Positions 1-6,401 of a stretch of DNA of 12,322 nucleotides are shown here, in pieces; the first letter of the stretch is position 1; each line of letters begins with the position of its first letter. This DNA comes from M50B91 sp964526665 (GTDB lineage: Bacteria > Patescibacteriota > Gracilibacteria > UBA4473), in the NCBI GenBank assembly GCA_964526665.1, contig CAZGJL010000024.1:1-12322 (forward strand), read 5' to 3'. The notes under the pieces are model-generated. The model did not search any database and was not told the origin of the DNA. It saw only the letters and a program-made list of their open reading frames with translations. Position numbers and translations under genes: made by a program.

Positions 1-455
1 TTTTGAAAAAAATGATTCCTGGAACAAAAACCCGTTTTGTAAACGTTTCCGAGCTCAGTGTTCTCGGTGTGGGAGACCCTACTATTGCGAGTGATGACGA
101 CCTCCTTGATGCCTACTTCACCCCGGACAAAGGAGTGGTGTACAACTTCCACGGATATCCACATACGATCAAAAAACTTCTCTTCGATTATCGAGGAGCA
201 CGTCGATTTAGTGTTCATGGATATCAAGAAAATGGATCAACTACGTCTCCTTTTGATATGCATGTGCGAAATGAAACTTCACGATATCATCTTGTTCTCG
301 ATGCAGTAAAAATACTGCACCAGCAAGGAAATATTGAACCGGGTGTTCGACAAAATGTTGAAAAAGATATCATGAAAAAACTTGAAGATCACCGTCGATT
401 TATTATTGCTAATGGTGATGATCCAGCGGATATTACTGGATGGAGTTGGGAATAA
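1..455 (+). CDS. xfp: Xylulose-5-phosphate/fructose-6-phosphate phosphoketolase, C-terminal part (5' partial)
   Basis: Phosphoketolase is a thiamine-diphosphate enzyme that cleaves xylulose-5-P (or fructose-6-P) with phosphate to give acetyl-phosphate plus glyceraldehyde-3-P (or erythrose-4-P). Only about the last 150 residues are in the window. The frame is open to the left edge, so the gene begins outside, and the TTG at position 3 is an internal Leu rather than a start. The fragment matches the family's C-terminal domain: RFVNVSEL, then FTPDKGVVYNFHGYP, FSVHGYQENGSTTSPFDM, a RYHLVLDAV helix, and a DHRRFIIANGDDPADITGW tail. The N-terminal ThDP-binding domains are not visible. A strong hairpin terminator follows 15 bases after the stop, and acetate kinase, the next enzyme for acetyl-phosphate, lies about 500 bp downstream. 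I recognise the family from remembered sequence, not from a search; confidence is high. Confidence 0.93.
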   Translation, partial: LKKMIPGTKTRFVNVSELSVLGVGDPTIASDDDLLDAYFTPDKGVVYNFHGYPHTIKKLLFDYRGARRFSVHGYQENGSTTSPFDMHVRNETSRYHLVLDAVKILHQQGNIEPGVRQNVEKDIMKKLEDHRRFIIANGDDPADITGWSWE

Positions 456-470
456 TATAAATATTAATAG

Positions 471-498
471 AGACGCGATTCATCGCGTCTTTTTTTTT
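471..498 (+). terminator. Rho-independent terminator of xfp
   Basis: A perfect 8-bp stem (AGACGCGA pairing with TCGCGTCT) closes a 4-base TTCA loop and runs straight into a tract of nine T. It separates xfp from the promoter of the next gene. Confidence 0.93.
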
Positions 499-514
499 AA
501 TACACAAAATCCCT

Positions 515-544
515 TTGATAAAAGGAGGTGTTTTCTGATATAAG
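515..544 (+). promoter_or_regulatory. Sigma-70-type promoter with extended -10, giving a leaderless mRNA
   Basis: TTGATA (515-520), an 18-base spacer, and TATAAG (539-544) preceded by the extended -10 TG (536-537). The ATG at 553 is 8 bases after the -10 box, so transcription should begin at or within a base or two of the start codon. An AAAGGAGGTG string at 521-530 looks like a Shine-Dalgarno but lies in the spacer, so it would not be in the transcript. Confidence 0.7.
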
Positions 545-552
545 TGAATCAC

Positions 553-906
553 ATGGCTCATGAATCTTGGAAATCAAATTTTGAAAAAGGAAAAGAACTC
601 ATCCTTGCCACTTCTTCATGCAAAAATCTTCCAAATGCGAATGTTGTAATGTCTTTGGGATTTGTAAATGACAAACTTTTGATTGCCGACTGCCAGATGA
701 GCAATACAATCAAAAACCTTCAAGAAAATGAAAACATTTGTGCGATAGGTGGTTATATTAGAATCAAAGGAGCGGTTGAAATATTTTCATCAGGAAAATT
801 CTTTGATTTGTGTGTAAAATATAATTCTGATTACAAAGTAAACCATGCAATTTTGATATCTATAAAAGAAGTTTTTGATTTAGACAAAGTTGTTTCTGTG
901 AAATAA
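553..906 (+). CDS. Pyridoxamine 5'-phosphate oxidase-like (FMN-binding split-barrel) family protein
   Basis: A small cytosolic protein of 117 residues. It resembles PPOX-like split-barrel flavoproteins: an N-terminal helix (WKSNFEKGKELILATSS), then a strand pair NANVVMSLGFVNDKLLIADC, a QMSNTIKNLQENENICAI helix-strand unit in the usual place for the 'T-x-NL-x-x-NP' segment, and a strand IRIKGAVEIFSSG. Family members bind FMN, F420 or haem, or have lost cofactor; which applies here cannot be told. I chose ATG 553 over the in-frame GTG 544 because the -10 box runs to 544, so the GTG would fall in the promoter. No terminator separates it from ackA, which has its own promoter. The substrate is unknown, and a role tied to acetyl-phosphate metabolism would rest on position alone. 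Confidence 0.72.
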   Translation: MAHESWKSNFEKGKELILATSSCKNLPNANVVMSLGFVNDKLLIADCQMSNTIKNLQENENICAIGGYIRIKGAVEIFSSGKFFDLCVKYNSDYKVNHAILISIKEVFDLDKVVSVK

Positions 907-957
907 ATGAGTGGGTGGAATGGGAAGTGAGTTGGCTTATTAAAAGTTACTAATTCC

Positions 958-966
958 TGATATAAT
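958..966 (+). promoter_or_regulatory. Extended -10 promoter of ackA (leaderless)
   Basis: TG-A-TATAAT is a perfect extended -10 element. The ackA ATG begins 8 bases after it, so the predicted transcript starts at or within a base of the start codon. The best -35 at normal spacing is weak (TTATTA, 938-943, 17-base spacer), as is typical of extended -10 promoters. The string CTGATATAA also occurs in the preceding gene's promoter (535-543). Confidence 0.68.
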
Positions 967-974
967 AAAAATCG

Positions 975-1973
975 ATGCTATTCCTCTCTCTCAATCCCGG
1001 ATCAACCAGTACAAAATTCTCCCTGTACGATGGAGAAAAGGAACTGCTGAAAAGTGAATTCCACGGAGAAATATCTAATATTGAAGAGAAACTGAGTGAA
1101 AAAAAGTTCTCTCTCTCACAAATCGATACATTTGGACTTCGTGTTGTCCACGGAGGAATCAAATTTTCAGCACCAACGAAAATCACCAATGACGTGTTAG
1201 AAGAATTGCGAAAACTCTCTGAGCTCGCTCCACTCCACAATCCACCCGCTATTCGGATTATCGAACAACTCTTAGAATTTGATGCAAGTGCAAAAATATA
1301 CGCTGTTTTTGATACAGCATTTCATTGCACTATTCCTGAGAAACTTAAACGGTACGCTATCCCAAAAAAGATTGCTGATGATTTAGGCATTCAGAAATTT
1401 GGATTTCATGGAATTGCATGCCAATCTGTCGTGCAGAAATTGAAACAACAAAATAATTTGCCAAAAAATCTTGTTATCTGTCATCTCGGTGGAGGCGATT
1501 CCGTTACTGCCGTAAAAAACGGAGAATCAATGGATACTTCTATGGGATTCACCCCTCTTGAAGGGCTTATGATGGTTACTCGCTCAGGAGATATCGATGA
1601 GGGGGCTACTTCTTATGTGCAAACGAAACTAAATCTTTCTGAAGCTGAACTTCTGGAGCTATTAAATAAACAATCTGGGATTTTAGGAATTTCTGGGTCA
1701 ACGGATATTGAAGAAGTATTTGAAGGAAAAACCGAAGATTCAATACTCGCTCGTGAAATGTTTTTGATTCGAGTAATTAAATATATTTTTGCGGCAGCTG
1801 GAGTTCTCAATGGACTCGATTTAGTGGTTCTTTCTGGTGGAATTGGTGTAGGAAATAAATGGCTTCAAGAAAAAATAACACAAGCAATTCGCCCATTAAG
1901 TGCTTCTCCTCTCTCTATCATTGAAGTAGATGAGGCTGAAGAAATTCGCCGACAAGTTATCGAAAAAGTTTGA
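975..1973 (+). CDS. ackA: Acetate kinase, compact form
   Basis: Converts acetyl-phosphate and ADP to acetate and ATP, giving substrate-level ATP downstream of phosphoketolase. ASKHA-fold motifs appear in order: LNPGSTSTKFSLYD with Asn7; RVVHGG (Arg56, E. coli Arg91 equivalent); APLHNPP (His88); VFDTAFH (Asp113); FGFHG; CHLGGGDSVTAV (His170); and DTSMGFTPLEGLMMVTRSGDID (Arg203, E. coli Arg241 equivalent). SGGIG stands for the usual GGIGEN nucleotide loop. At 332 residues it is about 70 shorter than the usual ~400; the loss is before RVVHGG and after the GGIG loop, and the reading frame is unbroken. The N-terminus recalls butyrate kinase, but the TSMGFTPLEGL-TRSGDID block is that of acetate kinase. 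The stop codon overlaps the -35 box of the infC promoter. ATG 975 is placed by the Asn7 motif and the -10 box just upstream. Confidence 0.92.
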   Translation: MLFLSLNPGSTSTKFSLYDGEKELLKSEFHGEISNIEEKLSEKKFSLSQIDTFGLRVVHGGIKFSAPTKITNDVLEELRKLSELAPLHNPPAIRIIEQLLEFDASAKIYAVFDTAFHCTIPEKLKRYAIPKKIADDLGIQKFGFHGIACQSVVQKLKQQNNLPKNLVICHLGGGDSVTAVKNGESMDTSMGFTPLEGLMMVTRSGDIDEGATSYVQTKLNLSEAELLELLNKQSGILGISGSTDIEEVFEGKTEDSILAREMFLIRVIKYIFAAAGVLNGLDLVVLSGGIGVGNKWLQEKITQAIRPLSASPLSIIEVDEAEEIRRQVIEKV

Positions 1974-1997
1974 CAAACGCTCCTCCAACACTACAAT
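1970..1997 (+). promoter_or_regulatory. Strong promoter of the infC-rpmI-rplT operon, overlapping the ackA stop
   Basis: Consensus TTGACA (1970-1975), a 16-base spacer and TACAAT (1992-1997). The TGA of the -35 box is the ackA stop codon. The predicted start of transcription is near 2004, leaving a leader of about 33 bases before the proposed infC start at 2037. No in-frame start codon lies at the predicted transcription start, so this mRNA is not leaderless. Confidence 0.8.
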
Positions 1998-2036
1998 CGC
2001 GACGCTTTTTTCATATTTCGAAATTTTAAGATAGGC

Positions 2037-2591
2037 ATTTCCTACCGTGGTCGTCGTCGAAAGTCCGCTCCGCGTGACACTAGACAAGCTCATCGAATTA
2101 ATCTGTACATTCGTGTGCCAGAGGTTCGAGTGGTTGATGCGGAGGGTGAAATGCAAGGGGTAATGTCTTCAGATGATGCTCGAGCTCGTGCAAACGAACT
2201 AGGCGTTGATCTCGTAGAGATTTCACCAAATGCAAAACCTCCTGTTTGCAAACTCATTGACTACGGAAAATTTCTGTACGAAGAGAAGAAAAAACAACAG
2301 GAAAATAAGAAATCTGAAAAAATAAGAGAGATCAAAGGTATTCGCCTCACATTCAAAATTGATGTTGGAGACCTCAATCGACAAAGGAGTTTGGCAGAGA
2401 AGTTCTTAGCAGAAGGGCACACCGTACGAATCCAAATGCGACTTCGTGGTAGAGAACGTGCTCATACTCCTCTCGCCGTTCAAAAATTAAATGATTTCCT
2501 TGCGTCACTCTCTGAGTTTAGTTCTATCGAACAATCTGCGCGTCCAAATGGATTCCAAATTATAGCAATTCTCAAACCTTCAAAAAAATGA
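2037..2591 (+). CDS. infC: Translation initiation factor IF-3 (probable AUU start)
   Basis: IF-3 binds the 30S subunit, keeps it apart from the 50S and checks start codon and initiator tRNA. The N-domain is clear (RINLYIRVPEVRVVD, GVDLVEISPNAKPPVCKLIDYGKFLYE), followed by a Lys-rich linker helix and the C-domain (IKGIRLTFKIDVGDLNRQ, KFLAEGHTVRIQMRLRGRE). The first ATG/GTG/TTG start in frame, GTG 2115, would cut off the conserved RIN-x-x-IR segment encoded at 2094-2114. The frame is open upstream to the ackA TGA and holds no ATG, GTG or TTG. ATT 2037 gives 184 residues, close to the usual ~180, with a basic N-terminus. An AUU start is the known device by which E. coli IF-3 limits its own synthesis. 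The exact start is inference. The stop overlaps the rpmI start (ATGA), suggesting translational coupling. Confidence 0.9.
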   Translation: MSYRGRRRKSAPRDTRQAHRINLYIRVPEVRVVDAEGEMQGVMSSDDARARANELGVDLVEISPNAKPPVCKLIDYGKFLYEEKKKQQENKKSEKIREIKGIRLTFKIDVGDLNRQRSLAEKFLAEGHTVRIQMRLRGRERAHTPLAVQKLNDFLASLSEFSSIEQSARPNGFQIIAILKPSKK

Positions 2592-2785
2592 AGCAAAAAA
2601 CTAAATCAGCTGCAAAAAAACGGGTAAAACTTACTGGATCTGGAAAAATGATGTTCCAGAAAGCAGCAAAAAACCACTTGCTTTCTAGCAAAAGCAAACG
2701 ACAAAAGAAAGTTTCTCGCCTTGGAGTTGAAGCTCCAGCAGGACATCGAGGAATTCTTGCTCGAATGCTCAATATTTCAAAATAA
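2588..2785 (+). CDS. rpmI: 50S ribosomal protein bL35
   Basis: A 65-residue, very basic protein of the large subunit. It starts MKQKTKSAAKKRVKLTGSGK, the bL35 signature (K-T-K-x-x-AKKR-x-x-x-T-x-x-GK), followed by the NHLLSSKSKRQKK segment. Length is normal for the family. Its ATG overlaps the infC stop by ATGA and no Shine-Dalgarno is apparent, so translation probably depends on ribosomes finishing infC. Second gene of the canonical infC-rpmI-rplT operon. Confidence 0.97.
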   Translation: MKQKTKSAAKKRVKLTGSGKMMFQKAAKNHLLSSKSKRQKKVSRLGVEAPAGHRGILARMLNISK

Positions 2786-2796
2786 TTCACTGAAAA

Positions 2797-3159
2797 ATGG
2801 TACGTGTAAAAGGAGGACCGGCATCGCGAGCACGACATACAAAAATTCGTCGCGAGACGAAGGGATATCGTGGAAAAAACCACACAATCTTTAAGCTAGC
2901 AAAACAAGCATGGATGAAAGCTGGATTGCATGCGTTTGTTGGACGAAAACAGAAAAAGCGTGATTTCCGACGACTATGGATTACACGAATCTCAGGAGCA
3001 CTTCGTGCACAGGGATTACGATATTCTGAGATTAAAAATAAATGGTTACATGCTCGAATGGAGGTGGACCGCAAAAATTTAAGCGAATTGGCAATAAACT
3101 ATCCTGCCGTTTTTGATAAAATTGTAGATGTTGCCAAAACAACAAAGATTAAAAAATAA
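2797..3159 (+). CDS. rplT: 50S ribosomal protein bL20
   Basis: A 120-residue 23S rRNA-binding protein needed early in 50S assembly. Family motifs are clear: MVRVKGGPASRARHTKIRRE, the KGYRGKNHTIFKLAKQAWMKA helix, the KKRDFRRLWITRISGALR block, and LRYSEIKNKWLHARMEVDRKNLSELA. It begins 11 bases after rpmI with no recognisable Shine-Dalgarno. In E. coli L20 represses this operon through the rpmI leader; I did not find such an RNA fold here. An intrinsic terminator follows. Confidence 0.98.
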   Translation: MVRVKGGPASRARHTKIRRETKGYRGKNHTIFKLAKQAWMKAGLHAFVGRKQKKRDFRRLWITRISGALRAQGLRYSEIKNKWLHARMEVDRKNLSELAINYPAVFDKIVDVAKTTKIKK

Positions 3160-3181
3160 TCTCAACAAAAAAAACTAGAAG

Positions 3182-3210
3182 AAGGTGTCTTAATCGACAT
3201 CTTTTTTTTT
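3182..3210 (+). terminator. Rho-independent terminator of the infC-rpmI-rplT operon
   Basis: AAGGTGTC (3182-3189) pairs with GACATCTT (3196-3203), with one G-U pair and a 6-base loop, and a run of T reaches 3210. Confidence 0.88.
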
Positions 3211-3237
3211 GGAGAAGAACCTCTTCCAGAGTAGACT
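3209..3237 (+). promoter_or_regulatory. Putative leaderless promoter of the S41 protease gene
   Basis: TTGGAG (3209-3214), a 17-base spacer and TAGACT (3232-3237). Both boxes are imperfect, but the -10 box lies 8 bases before the ATG at 3246, the same geometry as at 553 and 975. The -35 abuts the preceding terminator's T-tract. Confidence 0.5.
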
Positions 3238-3245
3238 TCACGTAT

Positions 3246-5123
3246 ATGAAAAAACTCTTAATTGGTATCGCCCTGGTTTTATTTTTTGCTCCTAGCATAG
3301 GCGCCGTTGAAAATAATACTTTTTCCTCTCGACACACCCTTCATACCTCTCATTTTCGAGACGTATCCCCAAATTCCAGACTGCGTCCTGCTCTTGATTG
3401 GGCTGTAGAAAACGGGTTTCTAAAAGCTGGCGGATTTTTTCGCTCGAATGAACCAATACCTGCCTTAATGTTTTGGCCACTCGTATTACAAGAAGCAGGA
3501 TTTGATGAAAATTCAGCTACCTTCAATACTCCACTTCCTCCAAATGTTTCTGATGATGATCCATTGGCTCAATTTTTACGTGAAGCAATTCGTCGAGATT
3601 TTCTCTCCATGGAAGACCACTTTGATCCATTAAAAGATATTTCCCAGCTCGAGGCATTACAAGTGCTCGTGAAAACAAAAGCACTTCTTCCTCCTCGCCG
3701 TACAAGTTCTACCTTTCAGACAAAATTCGACATGCTTCCGGCTCGTCGAGCAGAATATTTACCTCTCTTAGAAACGGCTCTTGCTTCGAATATGATTACT
3801 GAACAGGATGTAAAACAATTTCGTCCTAATACACTCATTTCCCGAGGGACTGTTCTACAGTGGCTGTATCGATTTTCAACAGAAGGAAAAAAACAAACCC
3901 TTCTTGAGCCACTTCAATCACCTACAAAATTTTTATCGAAACGAAAAAACGCACTTCAAAAGAAACAAGAAGCCGAAAAAAAGAATTCCAGAACAACTAT
4001 TCGCATCATTCGTAACAACAAGACCACCGATCTTTCTAGTAACAATTCCTCTCCCCGAACAACCGAATTCACTGTGCTTGAAAATATATTTCAAGATTTG
4101 AACGCCAAATATCGTTTTCCCGAAGAAATAACAGCGAAGAAAAAGAAGGAGATGATAGAGGCAGCTACCGAAGCCATGGTTCAAGAATTAGGTGATAAAT
4201 ATACAACCTATATTAAACCCGCCAAATCAAAAGAATATGAAAATGATCTCAATGGAGAAATGGAAGGGATTGGCGCCTATGTAGAAATGCTCGATGGGAA
4301 AGTGGTTATTGTTGCTCCTATTACGGGTTCCCCTGCCGAACAATCTGGAATTCTTCCTGGTGATATTATTACACATGTTGACGATGTTGATATCAAAGAT
4401 GAATCTCTTACTGATAGTGTTCAAAAAATAAAAGGACCGGCTGGAACAACGGTAACATTAAAAATTCTTAGAGAAAATCGCACAGTAGAAATAACCGTTA
4501 CTCGCGGAAAAATAAAAATACCATCTATTACCCTCAAATGGAAACGCTCTATTCCTATCTTGGGTATTCATCAATTTAATAGGACAACTGGAGAAGCGTT
4601 ATTAAAAAAAATAAATGAAGAACTGCTTCCAAAAAATCCCCGCGGAATTGTAATTGATCTTCGTAATAATCCTGGAGGATATCTTACTGAAGCTGTAGAA
4701 ATTGGTGAGATTTTTCTTGAAAAAGGACAAAATATATTTTCTATTGAGTACAGAGATAGAGATCATAAATATATTTCTAATCATGATGGAAAACTAAAAG
4801 ACATGAACAAAATAGTTGTTCTACAGAACAAGGGAACCGCTTCTGCTTCAGAGATTCTCATTAGTACATTAAAAGACTACAATCGTGTTCGTGTTGTTGG
4901 AGAAACAAGTCACGGAAAAGGAGTCGTACAAGCTCTTTCACAGTACAATAGTGGAGCAATCCTAAAAGTTACTATTGCCAAATGGCTCAGCCCGAAAGGA
5001 ACATGGCTTGCTGGAAAAGGAATTGTACCAGATATTGAAATCGCTCCAGCAACACTCGAACAACGAAAACAAAAAACAGATCCTCAACTTGATCGTGCAG
5101 TACAGGAATTGTTGAATTGGTAG
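3246..5123 (+). CDS. Secreted C-terminal processing protease (SLH-like repeats, PDZ, peptidase S41)
   Basis: A 625-residue exported serine protease of the CtpA/Prc type, which binds unstructured C-termini through its PDZ domain and trims or degrades the protein. Residues 1-20 form a signal peptide (MKKLLIGIALVLFFAPSIGA). Three SLH-like segments follow at about 37-84, 103-149 and 168-212 (the first begins FRDVSPNSRLRPALDWAVENG) and probably hold the enzyme to the cell surface. A basic, Ser/Asn-rich linker runs to about 272, a helical region to about 325, a PDZ domain to about 425, and the catalytic domain to about 600. The Ser/Lys dyad is Ser533 in KGTASASE and Lys558 in GETSHGKG, 25 apart as in characterised enzymes. 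The terminator behind it is shared with the convergent FKBP gene. Substrates are unknown. Confidence 0.93.
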   Translation: MKKLLIGIALVLFFAPSIGAVENNTFSSRHTLHTSHFRDVSPNSRLRPALDWAVENGFLKAGGFFRSNEPIPALMFWPLVLQEAGFDENSATFNTPLPPNVSDDDPLAQFLREAIRRDFLSMEDHFDPLKDISQLEALQVLVKTKALLPPRRTSSTFQTKFDMLPARRAEYLPLLETALASNMITEQDVKQFRPNTLISRGTVLQWLYRFSTEGKKQTLLEPLQSPTKFLSKRKNALQKKQEAEKKNSRTTIRIIRNNKTTDLSSNNSSPRTTEFTVLENIFQDLNAKYRFPEEITAKKKKEMIEAATEAMVQELGDKYTTYIKPAKSKEYENDLNGEMEGIGAYVEMLDGKVVIVAPITGSPAEQSGILPGDIITHVDDVDIKDESLTDSVQKIKGPAGTTVTLKILRENRTVEITVTRGKIKIPSITLKWKRSIPILGIHQFNRTTGEALLKKINEELLPKNPRGIVIDLRNNPGGYLTEAVEIGEIFLEKGQNIFSIEYRDRDHKYISNHDGKLKDMNKIVVLQNKGTASASEILISTLKDYNRVRVVGETSHGKGVVQALSQYNSGAILKVTIAKWLSPKGTWLAGKGIVPDIEIAPATLEQRKQKTDPQLDRAVQELLNW

Positions 5124-5144
5124 TACTGTAAATATTCTGAATAT

Positions 5145-5177
5145 AAAAAAAGAGCTGTCACATGACAGCTCTTTTTT
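5145..5177. terminator. Bidirectional terminator between convergent genes
   Basis: GAGCTGTC (5152-5159) pairs with GACAGCTC (5164-5171) around an ACAT loop, with seven A before and six T after. The hairpin can therefore end both the S41 protease transcript (plus) and the FKBP transcript (minus). Confidence 0.94.
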
Positions 5178-5192
5178 AGATATTTTTTTGAA

Positions 5193-5600
5193 CTATTTAA
5201 TTTCTATTAATTCAACATCAAATGTAAGCGTTGCTCCTCCTGGGATTACTCCTCCTGCTCCAGCATCTCCATATCCCAACTCTGCTGGAATAATCAATTT
5301 TCGTATTTCACCTGGAAGCATTCCATTTACTCCTTCGTCCCATCCATTGATCACTTGTCCTGCTCCAACTTGGAACTGAAATGACTGACCACGATCCACA
5401 CTGGAATCGAATTTGGTACCATCGTCAAGCCATCCTGTGTAGTGAACACTCACAAGATTCCCATCAACTACTGCGTCACCGCTTCCTTCTGTAATAACTT
5501 CGTACTGTAAGCCAGAATCTGTCGTAACCATATTATTAGTAGATAAAGAACAACCAGTAAGAGCTACTAGTATACCGAGACCGAGAAAAAACTTTTTCAT
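5193..5600 (-). CDS. FKBP-type peptidyl-prolyl cis-trans isomerase, lipoprotein
   Basis: A 135-residue surface lipoprotein that should speed proline isomerisation in exported proteins. The N-terminus MKKFFLGLGILVALTGC is a lipoprotein signal with lipobox LTGC, so Cys17 would be lipidated. The single FKBP domain spans about 26-135 and keeps the ligand-pocket residues of FKBP12: Tyr54 (VHYTG), Phe64-Asp65, Phe76, Val83-Ile84, Trp87 (VINGWDEG), Tyr110 (LGYGD) and Phe127. The frame stays open upstream to an ATG at 5654, but I chose ATG 5600 because it places the signal peptide at the N-terminus and a TACACT -10 box lies 7 bases before it. It is convergent with the S41 protease; both act outside the membrane, though a shared role is only inference. 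Confidence 0.95.
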   Translation of the reverse strand: MKKFFLGLGILVALTGCSLSTNNMVTTDSGLQYEVITEGSGDAVVDGNLVSVHYTGWLDDGTKFDSSVDRGQSFQFQVGAGQVINGWDEGVNGMLPGEIRKLIIPAELGYGDAGAGGVIPGGATLTFDVELIEIK

Positions 5601-5607
5601 CAAGAGT

Positions 5608-5613
5608 AGTGTA
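5608..5613 (-). promoter_or_regulatory. Putative leaderless -10 box of the FKBP gene
   Basis: TACACT on the minus strand, 7 bases before the ATG at 5600. Only a T-rich stretch stands at the -35 distance, so this is a weak call that rests mainly on the same spacing seen at other genes here. Confidence 0.42.
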
Positions 5614-5714
5614 AGGATTTTTCTTAAAAAGAAAAATAAACCTTCAGTCTTCAAGGTACAAACTACAAAAATGGCGTAGAGTGTGGGAGCTTATGAGGGA
5701 ATGAAAATTATTTT

Positions 5715-6389
5715 TTAGGAAGAAAAATGGCGACGGAACACAGAAAGAAGTTTGTTTTTAAGTTTTTTAGATTCATTTTCAGATTTGTTTTCTGTAATTT
5801 TTACCTGGTTGTTCTTTCTTTCCTTTGTCGCGTGCTCGATATCTTTCTGGCAGTGATCAAAACATTCCGTCAAGTCTTCTGTTGTGGGGACATCATAATA
5901 TTGATGGTGTTCAGGTCGAGATAAACATTTCTCATAATAAGGACTATTTTCTGGGATTTTAGTAATCAATATCATTCCCACAGTTTTTTCAAAATCACCA
6001 GAATATTCGTCTGAGAAAGGGGATGTACTAAAGTCTATAGATTTCCCCATTCCCAAATAACCGTTTCGGTAAATTGATTTGTTTTTGTAATAACTCCGTA
6101 GATCTACTAAACGAGGGTTCTCATAATCAAATTCAGGATTTGTAGCTGCCTGTTCTGGATTTACATTTTTAAATGAAAGTGCATACAACCTATGTGGAGA
6201 TTCTCCCTTTTTTGGTGGTGAAATCCTGCGCTCTTCGTTGTGATTTTCATGTAAATAATTGAGAACCGTATCTTGAGGGAGTACAAACGGATAAAATTCA
6301 AATCCGGCTGCTTCATATTCTTCGATAGTTTTTTGCACTTCAGGTGGAAGATCTACAAATTCAAGAGAGTTAGAGGTTTCTACTTTCAT
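5715..6389 (-). CDS. Hypothetical protein, 224 residues, no recognised family
   Basis: I do not recognise this protein. It has no signal peptide, lipobox or membrane helix and so is probably cytosolic. The first part (residues 1-60) is acidic and aromatic (EFVDLPPEVQKTIEEYEAAG, FEFYPFVLPQDTVLNYLHEN). The middle has Tyr- and Gly-rich stretches (LRSYYKNKSIYRNGYLGMGK) and then a strand-like VGMILITKIP. The last 50 residues are highly charged, Lys/Asn/Glu-rich, and end in the basic KNKLLSVFRRHFSS, likely a disordered or helical tail. It is a single gene on the minus strand, 114 bases upstream of the FKBP gene, with no clear terminator between them. The ATG at 6389 is the first in frame and lies 12 bases after a TATATT. 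The frame is long and uninterrupted, which supports a real gene. Confidence 0.7.
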   Translation of the reverse strand: MKVETSNSLEFVDLPPEVQKTIEEYEAAGFEFYPFVLPQDTVLNYLHENHNEERRISPPKKGESPHRLYALSFKNVNPEQAATNPEFDYENPRLVDLRSYYKNKSIYRNGYLGMGKSIDFSTSPFSDEYSGDFEKTVGMILITKIPENSPYYEKCLSRPEHHQYYDVPTTEDLTECFDHCQKDIEHATKERKNNQVKITENKSENESKKLKNKLLSVFRRHFSS

Positions 6390-6401
6390 AATGAAACTTT
6401 A

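Noticed and set aside
3..455. Independent 150-residue gene starting at TTG 3 or ATG 12.
   Set aside because: The sequence is the C-terminal domain of phosphoketolase and the frame is open to the window edge, so it is the 3' end of a larger gene.
1971..2591. UGA recoded as glycine, as in Gracilibacteria, giving an AckA-IF3 fusion.
   Set aside because: ackA and infC both end at their UGA where the families normally end, rpmI starts on the infC stop, and rpoB and the protease contain no internal UGA. The standard bacterial code fits.
5193..5654. Longer FKBP start at ATG 5654, adding 18 residues.
   Set aside because: It would bury the lipoprotein signal peptide behind a hydrophobic extension and would place the likely -10 box inside the coding region.
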